A stretch of DNA of 64,000 bases from CAYZJV01 sp049310885 (GTDB lineage: Bacteria > Spirochaetota > Spirochaetia > Sphaerochaetales > Sphaerochaetaceae), in NCBI RefSeq assembly GCF_049310885.1, contig NZ_JBMDYO010000003.1, forward strand, positions 1-64,000. The letters run 5' to 3'. The position numbers were made by a program, and so were the translations under genes. The notes beneath the pieces were generated by a model. That model saw only the letters and a program-made list of their open reading frames with translations. It did not search any database and was not told the origin of the DNA. Below are positions 52,701 through 60,104 of this stretch, one piece after another; position 1 is the first letter of the stretch, and every line of letters starts with the position of its first letter.

Positions 52701-53043
52701 AGAGTATCAGAAAAATGGAATGTATAAAGATAATAGCCTGTGGAAAACTTGTGGATAGAGAGGGTGTTCGGAGGGCCTAACTTCCTATATTAAAGCCAAT
52801 AATTCTTATATAGGTATTGGATAATCATAAGATATACAAATAGCAACTAACTCTTTTATAAGGAATAAGTTGACAGTATTAGTGCGAAATGTCTTTCGCC
52901 TGCCTTTGGATAGGTTGACAAGATAGCACCCATGTGCATCTGAATACAGATAGGAATAGGTTGTGGATAACTTGTTGACTAGTGTTGGAACACCTGTGGG
53001 AAAGATAAGGAATATTGAACGGAAATCCTTAAAAAATATACGG
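52701..53043. other. AT-rich intergenic region with a DnaA-box cluster
   Basis: There is no gene in this 343-base stretch. It has a perfect DnaA box TGTGGATAA at 52962-52970 and near matches TGTGGAAAA (52739-52747), TGTGGATAG (52750-52758), ATTGGATAA (52816-52824), TTTGGATAG (52905-52913) and TGTGGGAAA (52995-53003), all on the same strand. Between them lies AT-rich sequence and a 6-bp hairpin (GCGAAA/TTTCGC). It looks like a DnaA-binding locus; whether it is an origin, a titration site or a regulatory site is open. Confidence 0.6.
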
Positions 53044-54339
53044 TTAGGTTCTTCTTTCGATAATTGCACCAACCCCCAAGAGCTTCTCTTCCAACCGCTC
53101 ATATCCCCGTTCTATCTGATAGATATTTTGGATAGTAGATACACCGTCAGCACAGAGCGCCGCTATCACCAATGCCATGCCCGCACGAACATCAGGGCTA
53201 GAGACCTCAGCCGGTTTGAGTTTCACCGGCCCATGAACAATCGCTCTATGCGGATCGCAAAGGATAATATCAGCGCCCATCCGAATTATCCAATCGATGA
53301 AGAACATCCTCGATTCGTACATCTTCTCGTGTATCAAAACCGATCCGGTCATTTGCGTAGCAACCACAGTGATGATACTTAATAGATCGGCTGGGAAGCC
53401 TGGCCATGGAGCATCATCGATCTTGTGAGTCTGTCCATTAACAGTTTTCTTGATTATACGCATTTGGTCAGAAGAGACGAATATTGAATCATCACCAATC
53501 ACCCTCCAACCAATTCCAACCCTTTCAAACCCTTTTGCTATCATGGGCAATTGATTGATATCTACTCCAGAAAGTTCCAATGAACCTTTTGTAGCAGCGG
53601 CCAGACCAATAAAGGACCCAACCTCCATATAATCTGAACCTATGGTGAAGTCTGCTGAGGAGAGAGTTTCTACACCTTCGATGGTTACAAGATTCGAACC
53701 AATTCCACTGATATGGGCACCCATGGAGACAAGCATCCGGCAAAGATCCTGTACATGTGGCTCGCTTGCAGCATTGCTGATTACGGTAGTTCCTTTAGCC
53801 AAAACTGCTGCCATTATGACATTTTCAGTAGCAGTTACAGATGCTTCATCCAAAAACACTGGAGAACCAATCAATTCTGGAGCGACGATTTCCAGATATC
53901 CATCATCACTTATTCGGCATCGACTACCAAGTGATTCTAAAGCGAAAAAATGTGTATCCAGTCGTCTAAACCCGATAACATCTCCTCCTGGTGGAGGTAA
54001 AATGATATGACCGATACGAGCTACCAGCGGCCCTGCCAGAAGCAATGAAGCACGGATAGCATCCACTAGATCTGGAGGCAGTACCTTCGCCTGGGAAGCC
54101 TCTAAATCGCCACTGGTGATTGTAAGTGAGTTTGGGCTATGCCAGGTTACCTGAGATCCCAAGCGTTCGACCAACTCCACCATTACCCGCACATCCTCAA
54201 TGGCCGGGACATTATGAAGTGTAATCGGAGCATCTGAAAGCAATGTCGCAGCAATACATGGCAATGCGGCATTTTTATTACCACTGATTGCTACGCTACC
54301 ATTAAGAGGTGTTCCACCTGTAATGACGAAAGATCCCAT
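53044..54339 (-). CDS. murA: UDP-N-acetylglucosamine 1-carboxyvinyltransferase
   Basis: The enzyme makes the first committed peptidoglycan precursor by transferring enolpyruvate to UDP-GlcNAc; 431 residues. The family start GGTPLNGSVAISGNKNAALP (residues 8-27) contains the catalytic Lys22. The active-site loop reads PPGGDVIGFRRLD, with Asp120 where most enzymes have the fosfomycin-reactive Cys. The late Asp is in DDAPWPGFPADLLS near 305. Asp at the loop position is known in Borrelia, Chlamydia and Mycobacterium and gives fosfomycin insensitivity. TAGGAT ends six bases before the ATG with TTGTCA 17 bp further, so a leaderless mRNA is likely even though GGAGGT touches the ATG. Confidence 0.93.
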   Translation of the reverse strand: MGSFVITGGTPLNGSVAISGNKNAALPCIAATLLSDAPITLHNVPAIEDVRVMVELVERLGSQVTWHSPNSLTITSGDLEASQAKVLPPDLVDAIRASLLLAGPLVARIGHIILPPPGGDVIGFRRLDTHFFALESLGSRCRISDDGYLEIVAPELIGSPVFLDEASVTATENVIMAAVLAKGTTVISNAASEPHVQDLCRMLVSMGAHISGIGSNLVTIEGVETLSSADFTIGSDYMEVGSFIGLAAATKGSLELSGVDINQLPMIAKGFERVGIGWRVIGDDSIFVSSDQMRIIKKTVNGQTHKIDDAPWPGFPADLLSIITVVATQMTGSVLIHEKMYESRMFFIDWIIRMGADIILCDPHRAIVHGPVKLKPAEVSSPDVRAGMALVIAALCADGVSTIQNIYQIERGYERLEEKLLGVGAIIERRT

Positions 54340-54345
54340 ACCTCC

Positions 54346-54374
54346 ATCCTACAAGGGAAAACTTCATTTGACAA
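54346..54374 (-). promoter_or_regulatory. murA promoter, leaderless type
   Basis: On the minus strand TTGTCA (54369-54374), 17 bp, TAGGAT (54346-54351), then six bases to the ATG at 54339. Confidence 0.7.
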
Positions 54375-54379
54375 TCCAG

Positions 54380-54408
54380 TTGAATGGAGCAGGAAAGACA
54401 GGTAATAT
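54380..54408 (+). promoter_or_regulatory. adenosine kinase promoter, leaderless type
   Basis: TTGAAT (54380-54385), 17 bp, TAATAT (54403-54408), then six bases to the ATG at 54415. Its -35 box is back to back with that of murA, five bases apart. Confidence 0.6.
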
Positions 54409-54414
54409 AAATGA

Positions 54415-55422
54415 ATGGAAAACGATTCTCCTCGGGTATATGGTATCGGCAACCCGCTTATTGATATTATCGCACAAGTAAATGACCAAGAACTTGATAG
54501 GTTGGGGATTCATAAAGGGGCAATGCATCTCATTGATGAAAAAAGAAGAGAAGAATTGCTTACCCATATTGAGAACAAGAAGCTTGAATACTCGTGTGGA
54601 GGGTCATGTCCCAATACCATCATCACACTAGCTTCTTTAGGTATAAAGGCTACGCTGGCAGGAAAAGTTGGAAATGATGAGTTTGGGAAAATCTATAAGG
54701 ATAGATTGACATCCCTAGGAGTTTCCGATGAATTGGAAGACTGTCCGGAACCGACAGGCTCCTCCATCATACTTATCACACCCGATTCCGAGAGAACAAT
54801 GAATACCTATCTTGGTGCAAATCGATTCTATGCAAAGCAAGATATCTGTGAGAATACTCTAGCTCAAGCCGATTATTTCCATTTTACTGGTTATATGTGG
54901 GACACTACCTCCCAAAAAAGCGCAATCAAACATGCAATTAAAATTGCAAAAAGTAATGGGGTTACCATCACATTCGATATTGCAGATCCTTTTGCCGTTG
55001 GACGGAATCGTGATGAATTCTTAAATCTTATTTCAGAACACGCCGATGTTGTATTCGCCAATAGTGAGGAAGCCCGGATACTTTTTGAGAATTACGACCC
55101 ATATGAATGTTGTAAATCAATGGGTAAGTTATGTGATACTGCAATCGTAAAAAACGGGAAGATGGGTTCTTTCATTTCTCATAAGCGGAAATTAATACGT
55201 ATTCCAGTCCAAGGTCCGGTCACACCAACCGACACTACAGGAGCAGGGGATGTCTATGCTGCAGGATTCCTCTATGGACTTTGTCGAAATCGGTCTATAG
55301 AAGAGGCTGGATATATCGCATCTCTACTGGCAGGAGAGATTATCCAACAACGAGGAGCTCAACTCAATAAAGAAAAAGCGGATAAAATACGTTCCAATCT
55401 GGAACAAACTTATCCGCTCTAA
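54415..55422 (+). CDS. adenosine kinase-like PfkB family kinase
   Basis: This is a 335-residue ribokinase-fold sugar/nucleoside kinase. The N-terminus GIGNPLIDIIAQV, the YSCGGSCPNTIITLASLG region near 59, and the C-terminal anion hole and catalytic Asp in DTTGAGDVYAAGFLYG near 273 place it with adenosine kinases and related PfkB enzymes. It converges on metK with only 20 bases between the stops. Adenosine salvage after S-adenosylhomocysteine breakdown would fit that neighbour. Another PfkB substrate cannot be excluded. No ribosome site precedes the ATG. Confidence 0.82.
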   Translation: MENDSPRVYGIGNPLIDIIAQVNDQELDRLGIHKGAMHLIDEKRREELLTHIENKKLEYSCGGSCPNTIITLASLGIKATLAGKVGNDEFGKIYKDRLTSLGVSDELEDCPEPTGSSIILITPDSERTMNTYLGANRFYAKQDICENTLAQADYFHFTGYMWDTTSQKSAIKHAIKIAKSNGVTITFDIADPFAVGRNRDEFLNLISEHADVVFANSEEARILFENYDPYECCKSMGKLCDTAIVKNGKMGSFISHKRKLIRIPVQGPVTPTDTTGAGDVYAAGFLYGLCRNRSIEEAGYIASLLAGEIIQQRGAQLNKEKADKIRSNLEQTYPL

Positions 55423-55442
55423 AAAAATTATGAGAAAAATAT

Positions 55443-56600
55443 CTACCGCAATTTCGCCGGCTTAGGTAATTTGGCTTCCCATGGAACTCCAGGTTTCCCA
55501 AAATGTCCATAATTCATATGTGAGCGATAGATAGGCCGTAACAAATCGAGTTGTTCAATGATTCCGGCAGGGGACAGATCGAATTCCTCCCTCACCAATT
55601 TTTCAATCTCCTCATCGTCCGTTATTCCCGTTCCAAAAGTATCTACAACGATAGAGACTGGCTCAGGAACACCAATAGCATAGGAGAATTGGACTTCACA
55701 TCTTGAACACAAGCCCCAAGAGACGAGGTTCTTTGCAACGAATCGAGCCATATATGCGGCAGAACGATCTACTTTTGAGGGGTCCTTTCCACTAAAGGCT
55801 CCGCCTCCGTGACGTCCCATTCCTCCATAGGTATCGACTATGATCTTACGACCAGTCAAGCCAGCATCTCCCGAAGGCCCTCCTATAACGAACCGTCCAG
55901 TGGGATTGATATAATATTTAGTTTTCCCATGTAGTAGTCCGGTAGCTCCTAAGACAGGCTGGATCACCTCAGACCTTAGATATGATTCAAGATCCTCGCG
56001 TTTAACCTTCTCATCATGTTGATGGGAAATGACTATGGTGTCGATCCCAACCGGAGTACCGTGATCGTACTCAACGGTTACCTGCGCTTTCGCATCTGGT
56101 CTTAACCAGGACACATCCATCATCTTTCGTAGAGAGGCTGCCCTTTGGAGAATTCTATGACTGAACATGATTGGTGCGGGCATGAGTTCAGGAGTCTCAG
56201 TGCAAGCATAACCAAACATCATCCCCTGGTCTCCCGCACCTTGAAAACCGGAAGCACTACTGGATGCATCTACTCCCATCGCAATATCGGGAGATTGTTT
56301 ATGCAAAAATTGCATCACTTCAAGAGTTTTATAATCAAAGCCAGTATTCTCGAATGTATATCCGATTCCTTTGACCACTTCCCTGACTAAGGATTCAACA
56401 TGTAGTTCAGCGTCGGTAGTAATTTCCCCACCAACTACCACTCGGTCAGTAGTAGCAAACGTCTCACAGGCGACCCTTGAGTGGGCATCTTGCAAGAGAC
56501 ATGTGTCGAGTATAGCATCAGAAATCTGATCGCAGACCTTATCGGGATGCCCTTCACTTACGGATTCGCTGGTAAACAATTGCCTTCCACGTCTTTCCAT
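55443..56600 (-). CDS. metK: S-adenosylmethionine synthetase
   Basis: The enzyme makes S-adenosylmethionine from methionine and ATP; 385 residues. Signature sequences are FTSESVSEGHPDKVCDQISD (residues 9-28), GAGDQGMMFGYA near 122, and the P-loop-like GGGAFSGKDPSKVDRSAAY near 262. The ATG follows GGAG by eight bases and lies 15 bases after the jag stop, so it appears to be the last gene of the rpmH-rnpA-yidC-jag-metK series. It works in the methyl cycle with metH, metF and perhaps the neighbouring kinase. Confidence 0.97.
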   Translation of the reverse strand: MERRGRQLFTSESVSEGHPDKVCDQISDAILDTCLLQDAHSRVACETFATTDRVVVGGEITTDAELHVESLVREVVKGIGYTFENTGFDYKTLEVMQFLHKQSPDIAMGVDASSSASGFQGAGDQGMMFGYACTETPELMPAPIMFSHRILQRAASLRKMMDVSWLRPDAKAQVTVEYDHGTPVGIDTIVISHQHDEKVKREDLESYLRSEVIQPVLGATGLLHGKTKYYINPTGRFVIGGPSGDAGLTGRKIIVDTYGGMGRHGGGAFSGKDPSKVDRSAAYMARFVAKNLVSWGLCSRCEVQFSYAIGVPEPVSIVVDTFGTGITDDEEIEKLVREEFDLSPAGIIEQLDLLRPIYRSHMNYGHFGKPGVPWEAKLPKPAKLR

Positions 56601-56615
56601 GGTCTTTTCTCCAAT

Positions 56616-57299
56616 TTACTGGTCTTTTCGCAATGGGGGCAATTCATCATCTACAGAGATACGGACTTGCTTAAAAAGTCCCTCACCCTCACTCTTAGTT
56701 GTTATTCCTTCCATATCGTTCAACGCGGTATGGACCAGTCTCCGTTCGAAAGGATTCATGGGATTGAGTAATTTAGAGCGTCCGCTTCTTCTCACTTGCT
56801 CAGCCGAGCGATACGCGAGTTTTACCAATTGCTCTTCGTGACGCATACGATAATTTTCACTATCGATTACAACTTTGATTCCAGGATTTACCTGCCCTGC
56901 ATATACATTCACAATCAACTGTATAGCATCGAGATTCTTACCTTTCTTCCCGATGATGATCGAAGAATGTTCAGAGACAATATCCAAGCCCAGTTTTCCC
57001 TCTTTTCGGAAATTCACATGGACCTCTCCAGGGTATCCCATTCTTTCTATAAGGCCAGAAACATAATTGACAACCTTAATCTCGTACTCTTCTAAATCTT
57101 GTACTTCGACCTCTTCGTCAACTTCCTCAAATTCATCGTCGGGTAGATATACCCGTATCCGTACATTGCTCTTTTTGAATAGTCCACGTTTTCCAGAATC
57201 GATTATTTCTATATCCAACTCATCTTGTTCGAGTTGTAGTTCCTCCATCGCTATTGCGATGGCCTCTTGTTCTGTTTTTCCTTCAAATTCTTTAACCAT
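56616..57299 (-). CDS. jag: Jag/KhpB RNA-binding protein
   Basis: This 227-residue cytoplasmic protein has the three Jag parts: the Jag_N domain (residues about 1-50: KEFEGKTEQEAIAIAMEELQL, then GKRGLFKK), an acidic linker, a KH domain with IIIGKKGKNLDAIQ near 114, and an R3H domain with NPMNPFERRLVHTALND near 180. Jag/KhpB binds RNA and is usually next to yidC, as here. I prefer the ATG at 57299; ATG 57311 is in frame but sits directly on the ribosome site. Confidence 0.92.
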   Translation of the reverse strand: MVKEFEGKTEQEAIAIAMEELQLEQDELDIEIIDSGKRGLFKKSNVRIRVYLPDDEFEEVDEEVEVQDLEEYEIKVVNYVSGLIERMGYPGEVHVNFRKEGKLGLDIVSEHSSIIIGKKGKNLDAIQLIVNVYAGQVNPGIKVVIDSENYRMRHEEQLVKLAYRSAEQVRRSGRSKLLNPMNPFERRLVHTALNDMEGITTKSEGEGLFKQVRISVDDELPPLRKDQ

Positions 57300-57325
57300 G
57301 TTATTTACCATCTCCTAGAGGAATC

Positions 57326-59146
57326 TTATTTCTTCTTACCTTTTCCGACTTTTCTTAATGAAAGTGTGGAACTTTCGCTCTGGGCTTGGGTCCGTCTCCG
57401 CTTTTTATTCATATAAATCTGCTGCCCAATTGAGATGAAGTTCATGACCATCCAGTAAAGCAACAATCCGGAGGGAGCATTATACAGGATGAAGAAGAAC
57501 ATGATGGGCATTCCGTACATCATGAATTTTCCTGTCATTCCACTTTGTGTAGCGCCTCCAGCTTGGCTTATCTTGAAGGAGAATATCATAGAAACTCCAT
57601 AGAGAATGGGAAGAAGCCGAATATCACTTCCAATCAGAGGAAGACTAAGTGGTGCAAAATTAATTATTGATTCGGGAAGAGAGAGATCTTCTATCCAACC
57701 AGGGATAAACATGGCTCCCCGTAGTTCGAAGTGTTTGTTCAAAAGACCGTACAATGCAATAAAGATCGGGAACTGGAACAACATCGGCAAACAACCACCG
57801 AGAGGATTAATTTTTTCACGTTTATACAACTCTCCCATCTCTTGGTTGAGCTTTGTTGGATTATCCTTGTACTTGGCCTTGAGTTCTTCCATTTGTGGTC
57901 CCAAAGCCTGCATTTTTGCAGTTGATTGCATGCTCTTCTTACTAAACGGTTGCAAGAAAATCTTAATAAGGATCGTTACCATGATGATGGCAACGCCATA
58001 GTTGGGCACTAAACCATAGAAGAACTGAAGCAACCACTTAAGAATTGACTCAAGCCAACCTAGCCATGAGCTGGTGTCGAGAGCTTTCTCTAAATGGAGT
58101 TCTGACAAGCCGAACCCGTTCTGATCGGCATCATTATAGATAGCCATATGCTGTTTCAGTTGTGGACCGACATAGAATCTGAAGGTATCTTTTCCAGTTG
58201 CGGTTTTGAATGCCGGTCGGGAAAAATAGATCCGTGATTCCAAGGGAATATCTTCAGAAATTCCTTCTTTTAAAGTGAGTGTATATCTCGTAGCATCGGG
58301 AATTCCAATCAGCGAAAAGTATTTACTTGCTATTGCTGTCCAAGTAATAAAATCACTGGTTTCATAAGCTCCATCACGAAGTTTGGGAGTAGACTTCTTC
58401 CCATCTTGTTCAACGTAGAACTTTCTATAAGTATAATTCCCATCAGGTTTCTCGTGGAATTCGGGGCCTAACTGTGGTTCGAATGCTAAGGTATAGGCAA
58501 AGCCATCATAGTTGAGCGGTATTGCTTTATTCTGTGAATTAGTGAATTCAACGGTAATCTCAAACAGATAATCGGACCGACCGAAACGGTATGTCTTTAC
58601 CAGCGTGAACTGTTCGTCCGTAGGATTCCCATCTGCTCCGATCATCTGGAAAGTTTGGGTAAATTCCACCTTATCCTGATTTATACGATAGTTGAATGTT
58701 GCATCAATGGGATTGCTGAAATCATTACCTGCATAGAGCGAGAATGCTGGTGGATAATCCCCATTGTTGAAAATCATCTCTACAGGCTGTCCATCATCCA
58801 AGTGATCTTTCAGCCGGAGGCTGGAAACGGCAGCTCCTACAGGATCGAATTCTACAATAAAGACGTCTGTCTCATATGTAAATTTCTGGGACTTTTCTGC
58901 AGTCCCGCTTTGTACGAAGGATCCAGGTAACTTGCTATTCCATGCATTGGAGGTAGGAGCATACGATAAAGGAATACTTTCAGCTTGTTCCACAGTTGCC
59001 GGTGCAGCACCTGCCTCAACATTGGATGTTGTCTGCTGTGTTTCGACCGCAACGGGATCCGGTGCGAAAAATGTAGTCTGGATCGTCAAACCTACCGATA
59101 TGACGACTACAGAGAGAACGATTGCAAGGATGGTGTTTCTGTCCAT
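57326..59146 (-). CDS. yidC: membrane protein insertase YidC
   Basis: YidC inserts and folds proteins in the inner membrane, with or without SecYEG; 606 residues, the long didermal form. An N-terminal signal-anchor (residues 5-22) is followed by a periplasmic beta-sandwich of about 310 residues. The conserved insertase core begins near 370 (YGVAIIMVTILIKIFLQPF, KSMQSTAKMQALGPQM) and continues through CLPMLFQFPIFIALYGLL to a basic tail. The start is ATG 59146 with AGGAG five bases upstream. The order rpmH-rnpA-yidC-jag is conserved across bacteria. Confidence 0.95.
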   Translation of the reverse strand: MDRNTILAIVLSVVVISVGLTIQTTFFAPDPVAVETQQTTSNVEAGAAPATVEQAESIPLSYAPTSNAWNSKLPGSFVQSGTAEKSQKFTYETDVFIVEFDPVGAAVSSLRLKDHLDDGQPVEMIFNNGDYPPAFSLYAGNDFSNPIDATFNYRINQDKVEFTQTFQMIGADGNPTDEQFTLVKTYRFGRSDYLFEITVEFTNSQNKAIPLNYDGFAYTLAFEPQLGPEFHEKPDGNYTYRKFYVEQDGKKSTPKLRDGAYETSDFITWTAIASKYFSLIGIPDATRYTLTLKEGISEDIPLESRIYFSRPAFKTATGKDTFRFYVGPQLKQHMAIYNDADQNGFGLSELHLEKALDTSSWLGWLESILKWLLQFFYGLVPNYGVAIIMVTILIKIFLQPFSKKSMQSTAKMQALGPQMEELKAKYKDNPTKLNQEMGELYKREKINPLGGCLPMLFQFPIFIALYGLLNKHFELRGAMFIPGWIEDLSLPESIINFAPLSLPLIGSDIRLLPILYGVSMIFSFKISQAGGATQSGMTGKFMMYGMPIMFFFILYNAPSGLLLYWMVMNFISIGQQIYMNKKRRRTQAQSESSTLSLRKVGKGKKK

Positions 59147-59200
59147 ATCCACTCCTGAATAAATTACATGATTGAGGTATCTGCAGGAAAGGTATATGAA

Positions 59201-59551
59201 CTAGTTGGCAAGGTAAACTTTTGCCTGTGAGAACAAACGAATCAATTGCTTCCTTTGTGTTGCATAATCTAGAGCCTTCCCTGGATACACCACGAATGCA
59301 AAATCGAAGCCTGATTGAAATTCTGGTTTCTCATTTCTCCAAATCTCTTTAATTTGCCGTCTAATCCTATTACGTTCGACGGCATTGCCATAGTGACGAA
59401 CAGGTATCACAATGATTCTGTTCACACCGAGGCTATTGGGTGCGACAAGCAATCGCACCCCAGAGCAGGAGAATTTCTTACCTTTGCGGAATATCGCATC
59501 TATTTCAGGCTTCTTTTTTACAATTTCTTGTTTAGTAAGGCTTTTTCTCAT
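59201..59551 (-). CDS. rnpA: ribonuclease P protein component
   Basis: This basic protein is the subunit of RNase P, which matures tRNA 5' ends; 116 residues. The family signature AVERNRIRRQIKEIWR (near residue 58) with the RNR motif is clear, and the N-terminal KGKKFSCSGVRLLV strand fits the substrate-binding face. The start region overlaps the last 20 bases of rpmH in another frame. There is no ribosome site, so translation is probably coupled to rpmH. The in-frame GTG at 59554 is an alternative start. Confidence 0.92.
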   Translation of the reverse strand: MRKSLTKQEIVKKKPEIDAIFRKGKKFSCSGVRLLVAPNSLGVNRIIVIPVRHYGNAVERNRIRRQIKEIWRNEKPEFQSGFDFAFVVYPGKALDYATQRKQLIRLFSQAKVYLAN

Positions 59552-59687
59552 CACAGACGGTAAGCTTCTTCCTGCCCTTTGCCCTTCTTCTTGCTAGGAC
59601 CAGACGCCCACCCTTGGTAGCCATTCGTGCGCGGAAACCAAATTTTCTATTTCTCTTTGTTCTACTTGGTTGGTAAGTTCTCTTCAT
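59532..59687 (-). CDS. rpmH: 50S ribosomal protein L34
   Basis: This is the small basic ribosomal protein L34, 51 residues. It begins MKRTYQPSRTKRNRKFGF and continues RARMATKGGRLVLARRRAKGRKKL, the standard L34 sequence. It has about six extra C-terminal residues (CDEKKPY end) compared with the usual 44-46, because the stop lies inside the rnpA frame. The ATG has GGAG eight bases upstream. The upstream promoter (TTGACA, 18 bp, TATACT) probably drives rpmH-rnpA-yidC-jag-metK. Confidence 0.95.
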   Translation of the reverse strand: MKRTYQPSRTKRNRKFGFRARMATKGGRLVLARRRAKGRKKLTVCDEKKPY

Positions 59688-59759
59688 GGGGAAATCTCCA
59701 AATATGTATCGCTTAACGCGGATTTTATCAGTTTTATGGGAACACTCTCCCGAAGGGGC

Positions 59760-59789
59760 AGTATATAGGTCGCAGTAACGTCATGTCAA
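59760..59789 (-). promoter_or_regulatory. rpmH promoter
   Basis: On the minus strand a perfect TTGACA (59784-59789), 18 bp, TATACT (59760-59765). The leader of about 65 bases includes a short CCC-TTC-GGG hairpin near its start. Confidence 0.75.
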
Positions 59790-59810
59790 GTATACAGCTT
59801 TACCAAGAAT

Positions 59811-60104
59811 TCAATTCGCATTCGTCCTAACTTGGATTTGTGTAACTCCGAGTTCTGGGAATTGGGCTTTTATCCGTCCCAATATCTGTCTTCTACGCAT
59901 TAAAACCATAGAAGTCCATGTAGGATGGTCTGTTTCAATTATGAGAACTTTGCCACGTAGATCAAATATTTTCGCATGGATTGCAATGTCTGGTCCTACG
60001 ATTTCCATCCAATCATGATGAATTGATATGAGAGGGTTTGAGTCGTCTACATGTAATTTCGCTAGAAGCATGTCCAAAACTTCTTGGGTCGTCTTTTCTT
60101 TCAT
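59811..60104 (-). CDS. DUF721 family protein
   Basis: This 97-residue protein is of the DUF721 (DciA-like) group, often found after recF or near dnaA. The core DWMEIVGPDIAIHAKIFDLRGKVLIIETDHPTW (residues 32-64) is typical. In other bacteria DciA helps load the replicative helicase; this short version fits that domain but the role here is inferred from family and position. Its start overlaps the recF stop by four bases (ATGA). Confidence 0.85.
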   Translation of the reverse strand: MKEKTTQEVLDMLLAKLHVDDSNPLISIHHDWMEIVGPDIAIHAKIFDLRGKVLIIETDHPTWTSMVLMRRRQILGRIKAQFPELGVTQIQVRTNAN

